Assembly: GCA_964478415.1 (NCBI GenBank)
Contig: CAYZII010000064.1
Coordinates: forward strand, 1-11,654
DNA: 11,654 bases
Origin: Sulfuricystis sp964478415
GTDB lineage: Bacteria; Pseudomonadota; Gammaproteobacteria; Burkholderiales; Rhodocyclaceae
Direction: 5' to 3'
This document shows, one piece after another, positions 6,766 through 11,654 of this stretch; the first letter of the stretch is position 1, and each line of letters opens with the position of its first letter. Below the pieces are notes generated by a model that was not told the DNA's origin, did no database searches, and saw only the letters and a program-made list of their open reading frames with translations. The position numbers and the translations under genes are program-made.

Positions 6766-7056
6766 ATGAAAACAATCGAAAAGATCGACGTTCGCGAAAT
6801 CCGCCGCAAGCTCGGCATGAACCAGCAGCAGTTCTGGTCGAAACTCGGCGTTACCCAAAGCGGTGGTTCGCGTTACGAAAGCGGCCGCAACATGCCGCGT
6901 CCTGTGCAGCATCTGCTGCGCCTGGTGCATGTCGAACAGATCGACATCCAGAAGATCAAGAAAGAGGATTGGGAAGTTGTCGAGTATCTGAAGGCGAAGA
7001 AGCCCGATCTCTTCAAGGAACTCAAGAAGGAAGCCCGCGCCGCGAAAAAAGGCTGA
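6766..7056 (+). CDS. Small XRE-type helix-turn-helix protein
   Basis: A 96-residue protein with one N-terminal helix-turn-helix. DVREIRRKLGMNQQQFWSKLGV (8-29) gives helix 1 and the QQQFWSKLGV helix 2; the recognition helix is TQSGGSRYESGR (30-41), closely like Cro/CI-family repressors. The last third (from about 65) is rich in Lys, Glu and Ala and looks like a charged helix with a basic tail, AARAAKKG-like, without a recognised ligand or dimerisation domain. The ribosome-binding site AAGGA lies eight bases before the ATG. It diverges from lysC and converges on the radical SAM gene with a 9-bp gap. Nothing nearby resembles a toxin, phage or restriction gene, so it is probably a chromosomal regulator of unknown target rather than an antitoxin or phage repressor. 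Confidence 0.82.
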   Translation: MKTIEKIDVREIRRKLGMNQQQFWSKLGVTQSGGSRYESGRNMPRPVQHLLRLVHVEQIDIQKIKKEDWEVVEYLKAKKPDLFKELKKEARAAKKG

Positions 7057-7065
7057 GGGAAGTGA

Positions 7066-7923
7066 TCACGGGCTGACCTGAACGGTCAGCCCGGCCGTAG
7101 CACGAATCCGTGCGGCGAGATTTTCCAGCCACGGTGCCGGCAATGCCTGGAGCCTGGGGGCTTCAGGTTGGCGTGAAGGTCGTGCCAGACCATACAAATG
7201 CACCCCAGCCACAACCTCTCGAACGCTTGCGAGCAAGGCGATATAGCGCTCGAGCGCCTCATCGGCCGGCGGTTTCCCATCGAGCATGAAAAAGCAGCTC
7301 TGTACCCAAGTGCTGCACAGCGGGGCGCAGATTTCCACACGTTCGCGGACTATAGCCGGTGACAAGGCAACACCATTGATCAGCCGGGTCATTTCCTCAC
7401 CCACCGCATCGATCTTGAACCAAACCTCTCCTGCTCGTTCCCCGATCAGACGAATACCTTCCTGAACCTTCTTGCGGCCTAACAGACTGCCATTGGTTAT
7501 CAGCCGCATGGGTAGCGACGGCGACAAATCGTCGAGCACGCGGCCGACGGTGGCAACGGCAGCGGGAAACTCAGCCGCGCTGGTGGGTTCCCCATTGCCT
7601 GAAAAGGCCACATCAACCACCCGTCGGGCTTCCGGGGGGGCATGACGTTCCAAATAATCACCGTGACATAGTGCCGTCATGAGTGTGCGCAGCTCCGTTT
7701 CCAGTCGCCAAAGGTCGATCGGGGGTGGGCCGCCACGTCGCAGGTTCGGCACCTGACAATAGATGCAGCGCCAGTTGCAGGCGTTGTTCGGATTCAGATT
7801 GATGCCGACCGAGACGCCGCGCGCACGCCGGGATATCACCGGATAGACATATGTCATACCGGCGATGTCGCGATCATGATCGGCGATCGACAATGGGCGC
7901 GACGGGGGAATCGGGGAACGCAT
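7066..7923 (-). CDS. Radical SAM enzyme of unknown substrate
   Basis: A 285-residue protein with the radical S-adenosylmethionine cluster motif Cys49-X3-Cys53-X2-Cys56 (NACNWRCIYC), which binds a [4Fe-4S] cluster and cleaves SAM to a 5'-deoxyadenosyl radical. GNGEPT at 109-114 is the SAM-binding GGEP-like motif, and ITNGSLL lies on the following strand. The context GVSVGINLNPNNACNWRCIYCQ resembles the broad group annotated as wyosine-synthase-like (COG0731), but those names come from distant archaeal relatives and the reaction here is unknown. It lacks the usual QueE sequence around the cysteines and is longer. It is divergent from queD across 41 bp, suggesting but not proving a link to tRNA 7-deazaguanine metabolism. 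No good ribosome-binding site precedes the first ATG; Met23 is an alternative start, but the region before it looks coding. Confidence 0.83.
   Translation of the reverse strand: MRSPIPPSRPLSIADHDRDIAGMTYVYPVISRRARGVSVGINLNPNNACNWRCIYCQVPNLRRGGPPPIDLWRLETELRTLMTALCHGDYLERHAPPEARRVVDVAFSGNGEPTSAAEFPAAVATVGRVLDDLSPSLPMRLITNGSLLGRKKVQEGIRLIGERAGEVWFKIDAVGEEMTRLINGVALSPAIVRERVEICAPLCSTWVQSCFFMLDGKPPADEALERYIALLASVREVVAGVHLYGLARPSRQPEAPRLQALPAPWLENLAARIRATAGLTVQVSP
7069..7093. other. Strong hairpin between convergent genes
   Basis: CGGGCTGACC (7069-7078) and GGTCAGCCCG (7084-7093) form a perfect 10-bp inverted repeat around a 5-base loop, 12 bases past the XRE stop codon. It also covers the last codons of the convergent radical SAM gene. 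It could block read-through into the opposite gene, but neither strand has a T-run after it. Confidence 0.55.
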
Positions 7924-7931
7924 GGCCAGAA

Positions 7932-7937
7932 TATAAT
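7932..7937 (+). promoter_or_regulatory. Candidate queD -10 box in a 41-bp divergent gap
   Basis: A perfect TATAAT lies 28 bases before the queD ATG, in an AT-rich gap shared with the divergent radical SAM gene. No clear -35 is seen at 16-18 bases. The space is so short that promoters of the two genes must overlap. I do not see the conserved core of a preQ1 riboswitch. Confidence 0.4.
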
Positions 7938-7964
7938 GTTAATTTGTAGATTATCACCCCTCTC

Positions 7965-8417
7965 ATGAAAATCACCCGCCGTCTCGAGTTCGATGCCGGG
8001 CACCGTATTCCCGACCATCTCAGCCAGTGCCGTCATTTGCACGGCCACCGCTATGCACTGGAAATCACCCTCGCCGGCGAGGTGATCGAAGCGGCTGGAC
8101 AGCCATACAACGGCATGGTCATGGACTTCGCCGAGGTTAAGACAATCGCCCAGCGCATTGTCGTCGATCAGTGGGATCACGCCTTTCTCGTCCATAAGGA
8201 TGACGGGGCCGTCGTGGAGTTTCTTTCCTCTCTGCCCGGCCACAAGACGGTCATCCTCGACCGCGTGCCAACCGCGGAAAACCTCGCCCGCATCGCTTTC
8301 GAACGCCTCGCCCCAGCGTACCGGGACGTCTACGGCAATCACCTGCGCCTCGAACGCGTGCGCATCTTTGAAACGCCCAACTGCTGGGCCGATTGCTGCG
8401 CAAGTGATCTGGGCTGA
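7965..8417 (+). CDS. queD: 6-carboxy-5,6,7,8-tetrahydropterin synthase QueD (PTPS family)
   Basis: A 150-residue cytosolic enzyme converting 7,8-dihydroneopterin triphosphate to 6-carboxy-tetrahydropterin, an early step towards preQ0 and the queuosine nucleoside in tRNA. Zinc ligands His13 (FDAGHRI), His26 and His28 (HLHGH) are present, with catalytic Cys22 just before them (QCRHLHGH). Asp71-His72 (WDHAFL) supply the proton relay, MDF at 53-55 follows the usual pattern, and Glu136 (FETPNCWA) is the pterin anchor. Length is typical (120-150). There is no ribosome-binding site, only a pyrimidine-rich CCCCTCTC before the ATG. QueC, QueE and QueF are not in the window. A pterin-synthase-only PTPS is a weaker alternative because the Cys-X3-His-X-His form fits QueD well. 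Confidence 0.92.
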   Translation: MKITRRLEFDAGHRIPDHLSQCRHLHGHRYALEITLAGEVIEAAGQPYNGMVMDFAEVKTIAQRIVVDQWDHAFLVHKDDGAVVEFLSSLPGHKTVILDRVPTAENLARIAFERLAPAYRDVYGNHLRLERVRIFETPNCWADCCASDLG

Positions 8418-8429
8418 ATGCCTGAAGGC

Positions 8430-8458
8430 TTGAAATTTCCACTCACCGGTCCCATAAT
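8430..8458 (+). promoter_or_regulatory. Sigma70-type promoter of the permuted tmRNA gene
   Basis: TTGAAA (8430-8435), a 17-base spacer and CATAAT (8453-8458) each match the consensus at five of six positions. This is the best promoter in the window. Transcription would begin near 8465, at the very start of the acceptor piece, so no upstream tmRNA half is expected. Confidence 0.8.
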
Positions 8459-8464
8459 GGCGGC

Positions 8465-8529
8465 ATGGTTGTAATTCCGGCGATCCGGAGACGTCCTGGA
8501 CAGGGGTTCGATTCCCCTCACCTCCACCC
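8465..8529 (+). ncRNA. ssrA: tmRNA acceptor piece (tRNA-like 3' part)
   Basis: A short 5' part carries a hairpin TCCGG-CGAT-CCGGA (8476-8489), then the P2 strand CGTCCTG, then the T arm AGGGG-TTCGATT-CCCCT (8502-8518), acceptor strand CACCTCC (8519-8525), discriminator A8526 and CCC. A terminal CCA is not encoded: the sequence reads ACCCA instead of ACCA, so nuclease trimming and CCA (or A) addition by tRNA nucleotidyltransferase would be needed for alanine charging. The 5' end is inferred from the promoter. Confidence 0.88.
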
Positions 8530-8570
8530 AAGGGCAGACGTCCAAAGGTCAACCAACGATGTTCTTGGGT
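8530..8570 (+). ncRNA. Intervening segment of the tmRNA precursor
   Basis: The sequence between the natural 3' end and natural 5' end of tmRNA. Its outer bases extend the acceptor stem: 8526-8532 pair with 8564-8570, so the precursor has a continuous 14-bp helix (8519-8532 with 8564-8577, one U-G) around a 31-base loop. This segment is expected to be cut out, with RNase P making the mature 5' end at 8571. Confidence 0.8.
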
Positions 8571-8718
8571 GGGGGTGCACTGGCTTCGACAGGGCGATTG
8601 AGGGAAAGCAGGCAACCCGACAGGCGACGGACGTAATCCGCGCAAATCCAATATACGCCAACGATGAGCGTTTTGCACTGGCCGCCTAAGGCCAATGCCG
8701 AGGCCGCTTGAGCCTTGT
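8571..8718 (+). ncRNA. ssrA: tmRNA coding piece (5' part with tag reading frame)
   Basis: Begins GGGGGTGCACTGGCTTCGAC, the conserved tmRNA 5' end and D-loop. A short hairpin CGGA-CGTAA-TCCG (8628-8640), with GGCG (8623-8626) and CGCC (8656-8659) able to pair around it, is a candidate for the pseudoknot upstream of the resume codon. The tag frame follows at 8657-8689. The stop codon sits in the loop of TGGCC-GCCTAA-GGCCA (8679-8694), and a further small hairpin lies at 8699-8717. The 3' end at 8718 is a guess. Confidence 0.85.
8657..8689 (+). other. tmRNA proteolysis-tag reading frame (ANDERFALAA)
   Basis: GCC AAC GAT GAG CGT TTT GCA CTG GCC GCC TAA encodes Ala-Asn-Asp-Glu-Arg-Phe-Ala-Leu-Ala-Ala-stop. 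The AND opening and ALAA ending are the usual proteobacterial tag and degradation signal, recognised by ClpXP/ClpAP. The resume codon is GCC. There is no ribosome-binding site, as expected for tmRNA. Confidence 0.95.
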
Positions 8719-8732
8719 CACCCAAGAAAAGC

Positions 8733-8756
8733 CGGCGGGCGCAGCAGCGCCCGTCG
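8733..8756 (+). terminator. GC-rich hairpin ending the tmRNA transcript
   Basis: CGGCGGGCGC (8733-8742), loop AGCA, GCGCCCGTCG (8747-8756): ten pairs with one G-U. It is followed by TCATTTC, a weak T-tract, so termination may be partial. It is the first strong hairpin after the tmRNA coding piece. Confidence 0.6.
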
Positions 8757-8841
8757 TCATTTCAACCCTCCGAAAATTGTCCCCCATTTCTGCTGCTCGC
8801 GGATAACATTTGCTGCATTGCAAAGTCAGCGCCACTTCACC

Positions 8842-9057
8842 ATGAACATGAACCGCGTCGGCAAATTCGAATCCCTGAAGATTCTGAACGAGATCGATCG
8901 GGCGTTGATCGACCGTTACGGGATCAACATGACCGATGCGCACATCACCCGCTTCGAGGTGTTGACGGCCTATGAAAAGACCGGCAGCGCCGCCAAGGCC
9001 GCCGAACTCCTCGCCGAGCAACGTGGTTTCAAGCCAGGGCCCGGCCCCTCGGCATGA
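8842..9057 (+). CDS. Small protein of unknown function (71 residues)
   Basis: A 71-residue protein I do not recognise. The open frame extends back over the tmRNA terminator, but the double start Met-Asn-Met-Asn-Arg at 8842 is where coding-like sequence begins. It reads as mostly helical and soluble: FESLKILNEIDRALIDRYGI, then TDAHITRFEVLTAYEKTGSA, then a helix AAKAAELLAEQRG and a Gly-Pro-rich tail (KPGPGPSA). No signal peptide, membrane helix or cysteine. The EKTGSAAKAAELL stretch faintly suggests a helix-turn-helix, but this is weak. The ribosome-binding site is not clear, and no strong promoter is seen in 8757-8841. It converges on the next small gene with a 23-bp gap. Real protein judged from codon pattern and clean composition. 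Confidence 0.65.
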   Translation: MNMNRVGKFESLKILNEIDRALIDRYGINMTDAHITRFEVLTAYEKTGSAAKAAELLAEQRGFKPGPGPSA

Positions 9058-9061
9058 GCTC

Positions 9062-9079
9062 AAAAAACCTCGCGTAAGG
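9062..9079 (-). terminator. Weak possible terminator of the minus-strand small gene
   Basis: On the minus strand CCTT-ACGC-GAGG, four pairs only, is followed by six Ts, right after the stop codon of the gene at 9081-9296. The stem is short, so this is uncertain. Confidence 0.3.
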
Positions 9080-9080
9080 A

Positions 9081-9296
9081 TTAGTTCAGCCCAGCAGCCG
9101 CGAGCATCTTCGCCGCCCGCATGCGGCGAGCTTCCTCTGGTGTCAGGCCGATCAACGATTCGGGCGGCAGGTGCACGTCCCAGTGTTGTTGAAAGAGATC
9201 GATGGCTTCGCCATTGTCCAGGTAGGCGCGGTAAATCTTTTCCTGATATTCCGGCGCGCCCGGCAAGGCGACGAGTTCCACGGATTCGATGATCAT
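9081..9296 (-). CDS. Small protein of unknown function (71 residues)
   Basis: A 71-residue protein without a family I can name. The frame is open for 28 codons upstream, but the chosen ATG (MIIESVELVALPGA) is preceded by GAGG eight bases away, and the residues before it (Arg- and Ser-rich) look non-coding. It starts with a beta-like stretch IIESVELVALPG, then APEYQEKIYRAYLDNGEAIDLFQQHWDVHL and a C-terminal basic helix PEEARRMRAAKMLAAAG. It is acidic in the middle, has no cysteine, signal or membrane helix. It is convergent with the other 71-residue gene and diverges from nothing: acs lies 256 bp behind it on the same strand, but a strong terminator separates them. A regulatory or adaptor role is possible but unsupported. 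Confidence 0.7.
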   Translation of the reverse strand: MIIESVELVALPGAPEYQEKIYRAYLDNGEAIDLFQQHWDVHLPPESLIGLTPEEARRMRAAKMLAAAGLN

Positions 9297-9446
9297 GATG
9301 CAAACCTCGACACTGGAGAGATGATTCGTGGCTATCCTGCGCCGAGCGCTGCCGTGACTCAAGCCGAAGAAAACGCACAAAACGCGGTTTGCTCACATAC
9401 TCTGCGCTGGTGCACCGGCACGGAAAATGCCGTGGCTTGGCCGGGT

Positions 9447-9480
9447 CAAAAAAGAAACGGCCGCTCGTGGCGGCCGTTTC
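9447..9480 (-). terminator. Rho-independent terminator of acs
   Basis: GAAACGGCCGC and GCGGCCGTTTC form a perfect 11-bp stem with a 5-base loop (9454-9480). On the minus strand it is followed by six Ts (9453-9448). It ends the acs transcript 72 bases past the stop codon. The remaining part of the gap, 9297-9446, holds no gene or clear promoter that I can support. Confidence 0.92.
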
Positions 9481-9506
9481 CCGTTTGTCCTCCTCCGGTT
9501 CGTTTT

Positions 9507-9540
9507 CTCCGCCCCAGACTCTGTTTGAGCTGGGCCGGAG
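9507..9540 (-). other. Imperfect stem-loop in the acs 3' untranslated region
   Basis: On the minus strand CTCCG-g-CCCAG pairs with CTGGG-g-CGGAG, with an inner CTC/GAG around AAACA. It lies between the acs stop codon and the main terminator, followed by AAAA rather than Ts. It may stabilise the 3' end of the message. Confidence 0.5.
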
Positions 9541-9552
9541 TTCCGAATCGGG

Positions 9553-11535
9553 TCAGATGCCCTGCTTGAGCTGTTCCAGGATCGCCGGGTTCTCTAGAGT
9601 CGACACGTCCTGGGTGATCTCCTCGCCTTTCGCCAGCGAGCGCAGCAGACGACGCATGATCTTGCCCGAACGCGTCTTCGGCAGGTTCTCACCGAAACGG
9701 ATGTCCTTCGGTTTAGCGATCGGGCCGATTTCCTTGGCCACCCAGTTTCTGAGCTCGTCGGCGATCTTCTTCGCCTCCTCGCCGGTGGGGCGTGAGCCCT
9801 TGAGCACGACGAAGGCGCAGATCGCCTCGCCAGTCAGCTCGTCGGGACGACCAACCACCGCCGCCTCGGCGACCAGCGGATTGGCGACCAGGGCGGACTC
9901 GATCTCCATCGTGCCCATACGGTGACCGGAAACGTTCAGCACGTCATCGATACGGCCCATGATCGTGAAATAACCGGTGTTTGCGTCACGCACCGCACCG
10001 TCGCCGGCGAGATACAGCTTGCCGCCGAAATCGGCAGGGAAGTAGGATTTCTTGAAGCGCTCCGGATCGCCCCAGATGGTGCGGATCATCGATGGCCAGG
10101 GTTTCTTGATGACGAGAAAGCCGCCCTTGCCCCATTCGACTTCGTGACCTGTCTCATCGACGATCGCGGCCTGGATGCCCGGGAAGGGCAGGGTGCAGGA
10201 ACCGGGCACCAGCGGCGTGACCCCGGGCAGTGGGGTGATCATGTGGCCACCGGTCTCGGTCTGCCAGAAGGTATCGACGATCGGGCAGCGACCGCCGCCG
10301 ACGTTTTCGTAGTACCACATCCAGGCTTCCGGATTGATCGGCTCACCGACCGTGCCGAGGATGCGCAGGGATTTGAGGTTGTAGTTGCGGGGATGAACCG
10401 CCGGATTGGTTTCTGACGCTTTGATCAATGAACGGATCGCAGTGGGTGCGGTGTAGAAAATCGTCACCTTGTGATCCTGAATCATGCGCCAGAAGCGGCC
10501 GGCATCCGGATAGGTGGGCACCGATTCGAAGACGATCTCGGTCGCACCACAAGCCAACGGCCCATAAGTGATGTAGGTGTGGCCGGTGACCCAGCCGATG
10601 TCGGCGGTACACCAGAAAATGTCGTCCTTTTTGAGATCGAAGGTCCACTTCGTGGTCAGGATTGCGTGGAGCAGATAGCCACCCGAGCTGTGCTGCACGC
10701 CTTTCGGCTTGCCGGTGGAACCGGAGGTATAGAGCAGGAACAGCGGATGCTCGGCTTCGACCCACTCGGGTTCACAGGTTTCGGGCTGATTGGCGACGAC
10801 ATCGTGATACCACACGTCGCGGCCGGGCACCATCGTGCAATTGCCAGCCCCACGCTTGATCACGAACACCGTCTTGACCTGGTGCCCCTTGGCCATGTTG
10901 AGGGCTTCATCGACAGCGGCCTTGAGCGGCAGCGCCTTGCCGCCACGGTGTTGTTCGTCCATCGTCACCACGGCGCAGGCGCCGGCATCGAGGATGCGCT
11001 CTTCGAGCGACTTGGCGGAAAATCCCCCGAACACGACCGAGTGGATCGCCCCGATGCGGGCACAGGCCTGCATCGCGACGACGCCCTCGATAGACATCGC
11101 GACGTAGATCAGTACGCGGTCACCCTTTCTGATGCCGGCGGCGCGCAGTGCGTTGGCGAATTTATTGACGCGCGCGAGCAGCTCCTTGTAAGTCACCTTG
11201 GTGACGGCGCCATCGTCGGCCTCGAAGATCAGCGCGATCTTGTCGCCGAGGCCGGCTTCGACGTTCTTGTCGAGACAGTTCCAGGAGACGTTCAGCTTGC
11301 CGTCCGCGAACCATTTGTAGAACGGCGCGTTCGATTCGTCGAGCACCTGCGTGAAAGGCTGCTTCCAGACCACATGCTCACGGGCCAGACGTGCCCAGTA
11401 GCCTTCGTAATCCTGCTCGGCTTCCTTGCACAGCGCCTCATAAGCCGCCATGCCGGAAATCGTGGCGCGTTTGACGGTCTCTTCTGAAGGCGGGAAGACG
11501 CGGGTCTCCTGCATGACTGATTCGATGGTGCTCAT
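9553..11535 (-). CDS. acs: Acetyl-CoA synthetase (AMP-forming)
   Basis: A 660-residue cytosolic adenylating enzyme making acetyl-CoA from acetate, ATP and CoA through acetyl-AMP. Family motifs in order: the ATP P-loop YTSGSTGKPKGV (269-280), GTVGEPINPEAW (394-405), TFWQTETGG (422-430) with Trp424, the residue that narrows the acyl pocket for acetate, the adenylation hinge region YLAGDGAVRDANTGYFTIMGRIDDVLNVSGHR in two blocks (508-522, 523-539), and PKTRSGK (619-625), where Lys625 corresponds to the lysine acetylated by Pat-type enzymes to switch Acs off. Length is typical (about 650). The frame is open 26 codons further upstream, but the chosen ATG has AGGAG seven bases before it and gives the family N-terminus. 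Propionyl-CoA synthetase is unlikely given the Trp and the overall match. Confidence 0.97.
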   Translation of the reverse strand: MSTIESVMQETRVFPPSEETVKRATISGMAAYEALCKEAEQDYEGYWARLAREHVVWKQPFTQVLDESNAPFYKWFADGKLNVSWNCLDKNVEAGLGDKIALIFEADDGAVTKVTYKELLARVNKFANALRAAGIRKGDRVLIYVAMSIEGVVAMQACARIGAIHSVVFGGFSAKSLEERILDAGACAVVTMDEQHRGGKALPLKAAVDEALNMAKGHQVKTVFVIKRGAGNCTMVPGRDVWYHDVVANQPETCEPEWVEAEHPLFLLYTSGSTGKPKGVQHSSGGYLLHAILTTKWTFDLKKDDIFWCTADIGWVTGHTYITYGPLACGATEIVFESVPTYPDAGRFWRMIQDHKVTIFYTAPTAIRSLIKASETNPAVHPRNYNLKSLRILGTVGEPINPEAWMWYYENVGGGRCPIVDTFWQTETGGHMITPLPGVTPLVPGSCTLPFPGIQAAIVDETGHEVEWGKGGFLVIKKPWPSMIRTIWGDPERFKKSYFPADFGGKLYLAGDGAVRDANTGYFTIMGRIDDVLNVSGHRMGTMEIESALVANPLVAEAAVVGRPDELTGEAICAFVVLKGSRPTGEEAKKIADELRNWVAKEIGPIAKPKDIRFGENLPKTRSGKIMRRLLRSLAKGEEITQDVSTLENPAILEQLKQGI

Positions 11536-11578
11536 TGAGACTTCTCCTCTCGCTATGACGTTGATGGAAGGGTTCCGC

Positions 11579-11592
11579 CGCCTCGGAAGGCG
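11579..11592 (-). other. Small hairpin at the start of the acs leader
   Basis: On the minus strand CGCCT-TCCG-AGGCG forms five pairs with a UNCG-type tetraloop, at the predicted 5' end of the acs mRNA. Such hairpins can protect a message from decay; the role here is inferred. Confidence 0.4.
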
Positions 11593-11597
11593 TTGTG

Positions 11598-11626
11598 ATT
11601 TTAGGCGGTCCATTAAAGTTAGCCAA
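11598..11626 (-). promoter_or_regulatory. Candidate acs promoter
   Basis: On the minus strand -35 TTGGCT (11626-11621), 17-base spacer, -10 TAAAAT (11603-11598). The start site would be near 11591, giving a leader of about 56 bases that contains the AGGAG ribosome-binding site. Confidence 0.55.
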
Positions 11627-11654
11627 TCTTACAGATGGCTTACGCGCTCGTGAA

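Larger units (their letters stand above)
8465..8756 (+). ncRNA. ssrA: tmRNA gene (ssrA), circularly permuted: two-piece tmRNA precursor
   Basis: tmRNA rescues stalled ribosomes with SmpB and tags the unfinished protein for proteolysis. Here the gene order is reversed: the tRNA-like 3' half (T arm, 3' acceptor strand) comes first and the 5' half (5' acceptor strand, D-loop, tag reading frame) second. No T arm or acceptor strand is found after the tag. The acceptor stem forms between the halves: CACCTCC (8519-8525) with GGGGGTG (8571-8577). A second pairing joins CGTCCTG (8492-8498) to CAGGGCG (8590-8596), the proximal part of tmRNA helix P2, and GGTTG (8467-8471) can pair with CAACC (8613-8617) further out. 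After removal of the intervening segment the mature RNA would be two chains held by these helices. Such permuted genes are known in alphaproteobacteria, some cyanobacteria and a betaproteobacterial group. Exact ends are estimated. Confidence 0.93.

Noticed and set aside
7924..7964. A preQ1 riboswitch before queD
   Set aside because: The gap is too short once the promoter is placed, and the conserved A-rich tail and C-rich loop of preQ1 riboswitches are not present.
7854..8678. Long minus-strand open frame of 274 codons over queD and the tmRNA
   Set aside because: It is the complement of queD and the ssrA gene, with no ribosome-binding site and a composition unlike the neighbouring proteins. 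The real genes on the plus strand explain the region.
8465..8689. A 74-codon open frame ending in YANDERFALAA
   Set aside because: It runs through the tmRNA acceptor piece, intervening segment and coding piece. Only the last ten codons are translated, from the tmRNA resume codon; the rest is structured RNA.
8525..8726. CACCCAAG at 8525-8532 and 8719-8726 as phage attachment-site repeats at the tmRNA gene
   Set aside because: tmRNA genes are frequent integration sites, but the repeat is only eight bases, the interval is the tmRNA coding piece itself, and no integrase gene is present.
9592..9603. TCTAGAGTCGAC, identical to part of a common cloning polylinker
   Set aside because: It lies in frame within the acs C-terminus and encodes Val-Ser-Thr-Leu-Glu of a normal Acs tail, with native sequence on both sides. 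Twelve bases of chance match are a better explanation than vector contamination.

Overview
The window looks like chromosomal core DNA from a GC-rich betaproteobacterium. Three things point that way: protein similarity by eye (FabI, LysC, Acs and PpiD all look proteobacterial), a tmRNA tag reading ANDERFALAA, and a two-piece, circularly permuted tmRNA gene, an arrangement known in one betaproteobacterial group as well as in alphaproteobacteria and some cyanobacteria. I see no insertion sequence, prophage, CRISPR array or other sign of recent transfer. I cannot name the genus from sequence alone.

Left part (1-5211). A minus-strand peptide-type ABC transporter substrate-binding lipoprotein (90-2216) may be followed by the first codons of another minus-strand gene at the window edge. 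Divergent from it is fabI (2281-3090, enoyl-ACP reductase), with a bulged hairpin and seven-T terminator. Next, on the minus strand, is the periplasmic chaperone gene ppiD (3183-5084), and beyond it the terminator of the tRNA-Ser gene. A 20-bp word from inside the binding-protein gene recurs exactly in the fabI-ppiD gap.

Middle part (5212-8417). tRNA-Ser(GCU) lies just downstream of lysC (aspartokinase), both on the minus strand. The likely tRNA promoter overlaps the lysC stop codon, and its -10 box sits in the loop of a perfect inverted repeat. lysC has an in-frame internal ATG with a good ribosome-binding site where other aspartokinases start their separate beta subunit. A small XRE-type helix-turn-helix gene follows on the plus strand. 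It converges on a minus-strand radical SAM enzyme of unknown substrate, which is divergent from queD (queuosine/7-deazaguanine synthesis).

Right part (8418-11654). The main feature is the ssrA gene in permuted order. A sigma70-like promoter (8430-8458) leads directly into the tRNA-like acceptor piece (T arm and 3' acceptor strand), then a short intervening segment, then the coding piece with the 5' acceptor strand, D-loop and tag reading frame, then a GC-rich hairpin. A 14-bp helix joins the two halves across the intervening segment. Two small 71-residue unknown genes follow, converging on each other. Last is acs (acetyl-CoA synthetase, 9553-11535, minus), with a strong terminator and a recognisable promoter.

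The genes belong to separate housekeeping functions: fatty acid elongation, envelope protein folding, aspartate-family amino acids, tRNA modification, ribosome rescue and acetate activation. They do not look like one system. The most notable biology is the permuted tmRNA.
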